NCBI RefSeq assembly: GCF_014773275.1
Contig: NZ_JACWMW010000005.1
Coordinates: 124,001-188,000, forward strand
Direction of reading: 5' to 3'
DNA length: 64,000 bases
DNA from: Mucilaginibacter rigui
Lineage (GTDB): Bacteria > Bacteroidota > Bacteroidia > Sphingobacteriales > Sphingobacteriaceae
Shown: positions 58,862-64,000 of the stretch, piece after piece
Layout: the number at the start of each line of letters is the position of its first letter
How positions within the stretch are numbered: position 1 is the stretch's first letter
Position numbers and translations under genes: made by a program
Notes under the pieces: generated by a model
What the model was told of the DNA's origin: nothing
Database searches by the model: none
The model's input: the letters and a program-made list of their open reading frames with translations, nothing else

Positions 58862-60049
58862 TTGGATAATAATATAAAGCAGATAGCCATCCTCGGCTCT
58901 ACGGGTAGTATAGGTACACAAACCCTTGATGTTATTAAAGATAACGATGAGCTGTTCAGGGTATTTATGCTTACTGCCAACGCAAATGCATACCTGCTTA
59001 TTGAACAGGCTATGGCTTTCCTACCGAAATACGCCATCATCTGCGACGAAACAAAGTACCAGCAGGTAAAGGAGGGGCTGGCACATTTACCTATCGAGGT
59101 TTTAGCCGGGCACCAGGCCATCAAAGAAACGGTTACCCATCCGGATATCGATATTGTGCTAACCGCTATGGTTGGTTTTGCAGGTTTAGAGCCAACTATT
59201 AATGCCATTAAGGCCGGTAAAGATATCGCGTTAGCCAATAAAGAAACCCTGGTTGTTGCAGGCGAGATCATAACAACCCTTGCCAAAGAACATAACGTTA
59301 AGATATTACCTGTTGATAGTGAGCATTCGGCCATATTTCAGTGTCTTGCCGGTGAGCAGGATAATAAAATTGAAAAAATAATCCTTACGGCATCAGGCGG
59401 GCCTTTCAGGGGTAAAAGCCTGGACTACTTAACAACCGTTACCCGCGAGCATGCGCTTAAGCACCCCAACTGGGTAATGGGCGCCAAGATCACTATTGAT
59501 TCGGCATCGCTGATGAATAAGGGTTTGGAGGTTATAGAGGCCAAATGGCTTTTCGACCTGCGTGCCGATCAGGTTGAGGTAATTGTTCACCCACAGTCAA
59601 TAGTGCATTCGCTGGTACAGTTTGAGGACGGCTCTATTAAGGCGCAAATGGGTGTGCCCGATATGAAGCTGCCAATACAATACGCTCTTACCTATCCTGC
59701 CCGCGTAAAAACAAACTACAAAAGGTTTAATTTTATGGATTATCCAACCCTGAGTTTCGAAAAACCGGATATGGATACCTTCCGCAACCTTAAGCTGGCA
59801 TTTGATGCGCTGGAACGGGGCGGCAATATGCCTTGTATTATAAACGCGGCAAATGAAGTGGCTGTAGCTGCTTTCCTTAAAAACGAAACCGGATTTTTAG
59901 CCATGAGCGATATAATTGAAACCTGCATGCAGCAAATAGATTACATCCCAGCCCCGTCGTTAACAGACTATTTGAATACTGATAAAGAAACACGCATATT
60001 TGCGCAAAATTTAATACAACAAACGCCGTTAAAGGCAGTACGATCATAA
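58862..60049 (+). CDS. dxr: 1-deoxy-D-xylulose 5-phosphate reductoisomerase
   Basis: The 395-residue enzyme makes 2-C-methylerythritol 4-phosphate for isoprenoid synthesis by the MEP pathway. It shows the NADPH motif ILGSTGSIGTQTLDV, NKETLVVAGE, PVDSEHSAIFQCL (metal ligands), SLMNKGLEVIEAKWLF and the C-terminal helical domain. It starts with TTG at 58862, directly after the GH3 stop codon. Grouping with polyprenyl-dependent glycosyltransferases fits a shared need for isoprenoid carriers. Confidence 0.97.
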   Translation: MDNNIKQIAILGSTGSIGTQTLDVIKDNDELFRVFMLTANANAYLLIEQAMAFLPKYAIICDETKYQQVKEGLAHLPIEVLAGHQAIKETVTHPDIDIVLTAMVGFAGLEPTINAIKAGKDIALANKETLVVAGEIITTLAKEHNVKILPVDSEHSAIFQCLAGEQDNKIEKIILTASGGPFRGKSLDYLTTVTREHALKHPNWVMGAKITIDSASLMNKGLEVIEAKWLFDLRADQVEVIVHPQSIVHSLVQFEDGSIKAQMGVPDMKLPIQYALTYPARVKTNYKRFNFMDYPTLSFEKPDMDTFRNLKLAFDALERGGNMPCIINAANEVAVAAFLKNETGFLAMSDIIETCMQQIDYIPAPSLTDYLNTDKETRIFAQNLIQQTPLKAVRS

Positions 60050-60066
60050 TACATATATAAATACGA

Positions 60067-61398
60067 ATGGACGTTTTAATAATGGCCGGCCAACTGATAC
60101 TTGGTCTTTCAATTTTGGTGATACTACATGAGTTTGGGCATTTTTTAGCAGCCCGGGCTTTCGGAATAAAGGTTGAGAAATTTTACTTGTTTTTTGACGC
60201 GTGGAATTTCAGCCTGTTTAAATTTAATTATAAAGGTGTTGAATACGGTATTGGCTGGCTTCCACTTGGCGGCTATGTAAAAATTGCCGGTATGATAGAT
60301 GAATCTATGGATACCGACCAGATGGCGGGCCCGCCCCAGCCCTGGGAGTTCCGTTCAAAACCGGCATGGCAGCGCCTTATTGTAATGCTTGGCGGTATCA
60401 TCGTAAACATTATAGTAGGTATCTTCATATTCTGGGTGCTTACCATTCGTTATGGCGAAACCTATACCCCAAATGCCAATATCAAATACGGTATAGTGCC
60501 TGGTAAAATAGGTACCAAAATGGGACTGAAAGCCGGCGACAAGATCAACTCGGTTAACGGCAAACCCATTGTACGTTTCGAAGACCTGATCAGCTCTAAG
60601 GTGTTATTGGATAAAACGGTTCTGAACGTACAGCGCGGTAACCAAACGCTGGATATAAAGGTACCTCCTACTATCCTTAATGATCTTTCTGATTACGGTA
60701 TAGAAGAATTTATAAGCCGTGCACCCCGTAGCAAGTTCAGCGTTGATTCTGTTTACGGTGCAGCCAAAAAAGCAGGCTTAACAAAAGGCGATAGCATTGT
60801 TGGTATTGATAGCGTTAAAGTAAATTTCTTTGATGAATTTCAGAGCCAGTTGCTTGCTCATAAAAACAAACTGGTACAGCTTTCGGTAAAACGCAGGGAT
60901 AGCCTGTTAACGCTATCTGCACAGGTTGATAAAAACGGCAAACTTGGTTTCTCGCGCCCTTTAAAAGAGATACTGCCAAGAGATACTACTATTAAATACA
61001 GTTTCTTTGCTTCACTACCTGTTGGTGCTACCAAAGCATGGAGCATGTTTACTGATAATGCAAAAGGTATTGGCAAAATATTTACCGGTCAGGTTAAAGC
61101 GCGTAAGGCTATATCAAGCCCTATAGGCATTGCTGTAATGTTTGGCAGCCATGTAGACTGGCTCCGTTTTTGGAGCCTTGTGGGCTTCCTTTCGATGGTA
61201 TTAGCCTTAACAAATCTATTACCTATACCGGGGTTGGATGGCGGCCATACTGTTTTCCTGATCATTGAGATGATAAAAGGCAAACCACTAAGCGATAAGT
61301 TCCTGGAGCGGGCGCAAATAGTAGGTTTTGTGCTCCTGATATCACTAATGGTGTTTGCCTTTGGAAATGATATCGTAAAACAGGTGATGAAGAAATAA
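60067..61398 (+). CDS. rseP: Intramembrane site-2 metalloprotease RseP
   Basis: The 443-residue protein has the zinc site HEFGH (His21, Glu22, His25) in the first helix and NLLPIPGLDGGH near the C-terminus, with two PDZ-like regions between (KIGTKMGLKAGDKINSVNGKP and KKAGLTKGDSIVGID). RseP cleaves transmembrane anti-sigma factors and signal peptides. It lies 17 bases after dxr, a pairing seen in many bacteria near bamA/uppS. A terminator follows at 61438-61468. Confidence 0.96.
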   Translation: MDVLIMAGQLILGLSILVILHEFGHFLAARAFGIKVEKFYLFFDAWNFSLFKFNYKGVEYGIGWLPLGGYVKIAGMIDESMDTDQMAGPPQPWEFRSKPAWQRLIVMLGGIIVNIIVGIFIFWVLTIRYGETYTPNANIKYGIVPGKIGTKMGLKAGDKINSVNGKPIVRFEDLISSKVLLDKTVLNVQRGNQTLDIKVPPTILNDLSDYGIEEFISRAPRSKFSVDSVYGAAKKAGLTKGDSIVGIDSVKVNFFDEFQSQLLAHKNKLVQLSVKRRDSLLTLSAQVDKNGKLGFSRPLKEILPRDTTIKYSFFASLPVGATKAWSMFTDNAKGIGKIFTGQVKARKAISSPIGIAVMFGSHVDWLRFWSLVGFLSMVLALTNLLPIPGLDGGHTVFLIIEMIKGKPLSDKFLERAQIVGFVLLISLMVFAFGNDIVKQVMKK

Positions 61399-61437
61399 CT
61401 TCTCAGCCCCTTGAACAGGGAATTAATTGAAAAATAT

Positions 61438-61468
61438 AAAGCCGTTACAGTTATGTAGCGGCTTTTTT
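61438..61468 (+). terminator. Terminator after rseP
   Basis: AAAGCCG (61438-61444) pairs with CGGCTTT (61459-61465), followed by T-rich sequence, 40 bases after the rseP stop. Between this and 61658 I see nothing recognisable. Confidence 0.75.
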
Positions 61469-61658
61469 CGCCCTTGGATAGCTGCTGTTTGCCCGTAAAC
61501 GATCATGAATTATTTTCTTCAATCTTTATGGGTGTAAGTAGCTCGGTCCGTAGTTTACGCACCAGATTTTGTTACGAAATTTGGTTAATCGGTTGCCGCC
61601 AATATACAATCTTACAGGCAATAAAATGCTGACACAACAACGGCACCACACAACAAAA

Positions 61659-61685
61659 AAGCCCGACTGAAATTCAGTCGGGCTT
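61659..61685 (-). terminator. Terminator for the DUF4199 gene
   Basis: AAGCCCGACTGAA (61659-61671) and TTCAGTCGGGCTT (61673-61685) form a near-perfect palindrome with a one-base centre. On the minus strand it is followed by a T-run, as a terminator requires. Confidence 0.88.
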
Positions 61686-61705
61686 AGAAATATTTCAATT
61701 TAATA

Positions 61706-62257
61706 TTAAACGGTTGGGTCTGATGTTACTCCTTCATCAGGAATATCAAAAGCGGTACGTTCTTTTTTAAGGATTGCGGCACTAACTAAGGCAACAATGC
61801 AACCAAAAACAAGTGTGCTTATTGCTGTAGCTATAGCGCCAAATATAGCACCATATTTTGTACCCATTTCCAGGGCTTTATCAATCTGCTCTTGCGACAT
61901 GCCTTTCTCAGCCATTGCGGTTTGTTGTTGCTCCATCGCTTTGGTCAGCATCTCCGGGCTTAGTATGCCAAGGTATATATATATGAATATAGCCAGCAAT
62001 AAACCACCGAAAAGCGAGTATCTGAAACCCGGGTTAAATGCCTGCCCAAATGTAATAAAGCCGCCCAACTGGTCTTTATATTCTTTCTGAGCTAAAAAAC
62101 AAAAAGCTATAAACGGTAAGTAGCCAATATACTTTACAGATGAATTTTGATCAATGTTAAGCAGTTGGAAACCATAGGTAATTACAATTGATACTACTAC
62201 ATAAATTAATGCCCATTTAGTAGCAATTGCGGTTGGGTTTGGTGCAGATTTTTCCAT
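61706..62257 (-). CDS. DUF4199 family membrane protein
   Basis: The 183-residue protein matches DUF4199: four hydrophobic helices, a GGFITFGQAFNPGFRYSLFGGLL-like central segment, a Gln/Met-rich amphipathic loop between helices 3 and 4 (EQQQTAMAEKGMSQEQIDKALE), and a short C-terminal tail. Members are Bacteroidota-specific and uncharacterised. It lies 32 bases downstream of an acidic unknown gene on the same strand. In many genomes DUF4199 genes neighbour glycosyltransferases, as here within 5 kb. Confidence 0.87.
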   Translation of the reverse strand: MEKSAPNPTAIATKWALIYVVVSIVITYGFQLLNIDQNSSVKYIGYLPFIAFCFLAQKEYKDQLGGFITFGQAFNPGFRYSLFGGLLLAIFIYIYLGILSPEMLTKAMEQQQTAMAEKGMSQEQIDKALEMGTKYGAIFGAIATAISTLVFGCIVALVSAAILKKERTAFDIPDEGVTSDPTV

Positions 62258-62289
62258 TTTATAAATTGGATAGGGTTAAAAATTAATTA

Positions 62290-62958
62290 TTATTTAAAGC
62301 TAAACAATATTTCTAAAACCGCCATATCAAATGGTTTATTTACCGCATTGTCCGCAATGTTGGTTTTATCGCTGTCTGATGCATCAGGGTTTTGGAAAAA
62401 GCAGATCATCGGGTAAAATAATTCTTTCACTTCCGATTCTACATCAACCGTTTGGGCAACCTTGTTAACCTCGCTAACCGGGCTTTCAATCAATACCTGG
62501 TGGGCTATAACAGGTTCGTAAATACGGTACTCGTCCTGAAACTCATCCTCATCAACCAGTAAAAACTCTTTCAGGTAATCTTCCAGTTCGGGGTCAATGT
62601 TTTCGTCCTCGCACTCGTTCAGGTACAGCAGCAGGTTTAACAGTTCTGTACCACGGTCAAGGGTCTGTTCTTCAATATCTTCCCACTCAGGGGTTTCCAG
62701 GTAATCGTCTTCCAGCTTTTTTACGTCTTCGCTAAAGAAATTGATCATCAGCAAATCAAAGAACGGTTCGCGCAGTTCTTCCAGTTTCGGGTTTTCGTCA
62801 AAAACGGCGTCAAGCGAATCCACCTTACTCATGAAATCATCGTCAGAAGCAAAAACGGTATCAAATTGTTCGGTTAGTGCGGCGGCATCAAAGCCACCAT
62901 ATTGGGTAAAAGCCTGTAATGCGCCTGTAATGGCTGATCTTACTTTTGGGTCGGTCAT
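62290..62958 (-). CDS. Acidic soluble protein, unknown
   Basis: The 222-residue protein is highly acidic, with runs such as DEDEFQDE and DENIDPELED, no signal peptide or membrane segment, and a helical look. I do not recognise a family. It lies 11 bases downstream of the dihydroorotase homologue and is probably co-transcribed with it, and 32 bases upstream of DUF4199. No motif suggests catalysis. Confidence 0.75.
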   Translation of the reverse strand: MTDPKVRSAITGALQAFTQYGGFDAAALTEQFDTVFASDDDFMSKVDSLDAVFDENPKLEELREPFFDLLMINFFSEDVKKLEDDYLETPEWEDIEEQTLDRGTELLNLLLYLNECEDENIDPELEDYLKEFLLVDEDEFQDEYRIYEPVIAHQVLIESPVSEVNKVAQTVDVESEVKELFYPMICFFQNPDASDSDKTNIADNAVNKPFDMAVLEILFSFK

Positions 62959-62969
62959 GTGAGTTGTTG

Positions 62970-64000
62970 TTAAAATTTTAAGATTTGGTTGTTATTACAG
63001 GTTAACAATACTTTTCCTTTTAAGTTCTGCCCTAAAAATGGCGAATTGTAACTTTTTGAATAGTTAAGGGCGCGGGTGTACTCCCAATCGGTCTCGGTGC
63101 TGAATACCACCAGGTTAGCGGCCGAGCCATCTGTAATGGCCGGCACTTCAACATTTAATATTTTACGCGGGTTAATAGCAAGCTTTTCAACTACCTGCCC
63201 GGCAGATAAACCTGCCTGCAAGGCCAGCGCCAATACGGTTTGTAAACCGATGATGCCATATTCGGCTACTTCAAACTCAACGTCTTTAAATTCAATTTCG
63301 TGCGGGGTATGCTGCGATACAATAGCATCTATGGTGCCATCCTGTAAACCGGCTCTCAGCGCATCTACATCCTTTTGGGTACGCAACGGTGGTTTTACCT
63401 TATAAAGACTGTCAAAGCCCGTTAAAGCTTCGTCAGTAAGTACAATATTATGCGCGGCAACATCACACGTAACATTTATGCCCTTACGTTTTGCTTCGCG
63501 GATCAGTTCTACAGCGTGTTCGGTAGATATAGTGGTAAAATGGATCCCGGAGTTAGTGTCCTCGGCCAGGTAAAGGTCCCGGGCTATCATCAGCTCTTCG
63601 GCAAGCGCGGGTATGCCTTTCATGCCCAGCATGGTACTTACAACACCTTCGTTCATCTTTGCCTTACCGGCTATAGATGTATCCTCGGGATATGAGATAA
63701 CCTTGGCACCAAAGTTTTGTACGTAAAGCAATGCGCGCTCCATCAGCCCGGCATCCTGTACAGGGTGGTTGCCATCAGTAAAGGCTTTTGCGCCGCTTTT
63801 AAACATATCAAACATCTCGGCCATATCTTTCCCCTCACGCTTGCTGGAGATAGCTCCTAAGGGGTATATATCAACCAGGTTGCCCTTGGCACGGTTAAGC
63901 AGGTATTCAACCTCGGCTTTTGAGTGTACGGGCGGCTGGGTGTTTGGCATTAAAGCAATGCCTGTAAAACCACCGGCAGCGGCGGCGGCGGTACCTGTTT
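62970..64000 (-). CDS. Dihydroorotase-family protein lacking visible metal ligands (partial, 5' end off window)
   Basis: The frame is open to the window edge: TGTAAAAAGGFTGIALMPNTQP precedes and continues into the ORF, so the first Met at 63950 is internal. The sequence follows type I dihydroorotase closely (LGMKGIPALAEELMIARD, TDEALTGF, EYGIIGLQTVLALAL). However, HCED is YPED, the His-Thr-Thr of HFTTIST replaces HxxHVST, and DHAPH is QHTPH. These are metal or catalytic positions, so this is probably a non-catalytic homologue. The 5' end with HxH lies outside the window. Confidence 0.88.
   Translation of the reverse strand, partial: TGTAAAAAGGFTGIALMPNTQPPVHSKAEVEYLLNRAKGNLVDIYPLGAISSKREGKDMAEMFDMFKSGAKAFTDGNHPVQDAGLMERALLYVQNFGAKVISYPEDTSIAGKAKMNEGVVSTMLGMKGIPALAEELMIARDLYLAEDTNSGIHFTTISTEHAVELIREAKRKGINVTCDVAAHNIVLTDEALTGFDSLYKVKPPLRTQKDVDALRAGLQDGTIDAIVSQHTPHEIEFKDVEFEVAEYGIIGLQTVLALALQAGLSAGQVVEKLAINPRKILNVEVPAITDGSAANLVVFSTETDWEYTRALNYSKSYNSPFLGQNLKGKVLLTCNNNQILKF

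Overview
The window reads as ordinary chromosome of a Bacteroidota bacterium, most likely family Sphingobacteriaceae (Mucilaginibacter/Pedobacter-like). This is inferred from the moderate GC content, the scarcity of Shine-Dalgarno sequences, repeated TAnnTTTG -7 boxes, a fused MurF-alanine racemase, a GSII-type glutamine synthetase, several Bacteroidota-typical DUF families (DUF3667, DUF4199, DUF1349, DUF4342) and many short interspersed palindromic repeats. I see no phage, transposase, integrase, CRISPR array or rRNA. Both edges cut a gene: an FMN-binding glutamate synthase-family protein on the left and a dihydroorotase-family protein on the right.

Layout. 1-12.5 kb: glutamate synthase-like protein, YceI behind a 26-bp palindrome, a lipoprotein, TsaC/Sua5, NhaA, a lone trpA, a sodium symporter overlapping an exported GH20 hexosaminidase, a LOG-family hydrolase and a large exported thioredoxin-fold protein. 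12.5-19.1 kb: tandem TCR/Tet-type MFS transporters, DUF502, MurF-Alr, RecX, and tRNA-Gly plus tRNA-Leu. 19.3-33.3 kb: small accessory and regulatory genes (DHFR-like, SDR, AraC, TetR plus SDR, DUF3667, DUF1349, cupin, a Tat-exported Nif3-like protein, two TPR histidine kinases, DUF4342, GNAT).

34.0-43.3 kb is a molybdenum-cofactor island: an FdhF/YdeP-type molybdoenzyme, a small conserved protein and FdhD on the minus strand; divergent moaD-moaE; then moaA-moeA-moaC-mobA-moeB on the minus strand. It supplies every step from GTP to the guanylylated cofactor plus sulfuration of one oxidoreductase. 43.4-47.5 kb is a probable minus-strand operon of APH-fold kinase, HAD-IIA protein, GH43 glycosidase and aldose epimerase. 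47.7-50.7 kb groups a glutamine-synthetase-family ligase, a gamma-glutamylcyclotransferase-fold protein and a GSII glutamine synthetase.

51.8-64 kb: malate:quinone oxidoreductase, a TonB-domain protein, then a tight plus-strand block (two GT2 glycosyltransferases, a membrane protein, a GH3-fold adenylating enzyme, dxr, rseP), and DUF4199, an acidic unknown and the edge-truncated dihydroorotase homologue on the minus strand.

I did not find a clear-cut new defence or mobile system. The best leads are a dihydroorotase homologue that seems to have lost its metal ligands, a Tat-exported Nif3-like protein, a MobA fused to an eroded MobB-like domain, the kinase-HAD-GH43-epimerase operon, palindromic operators placed exactly on promoters, candidate leaderless mRNAs, and at least six families of small interspersed repeats, one of which appears to have been captured in the moeA/moaC junction.
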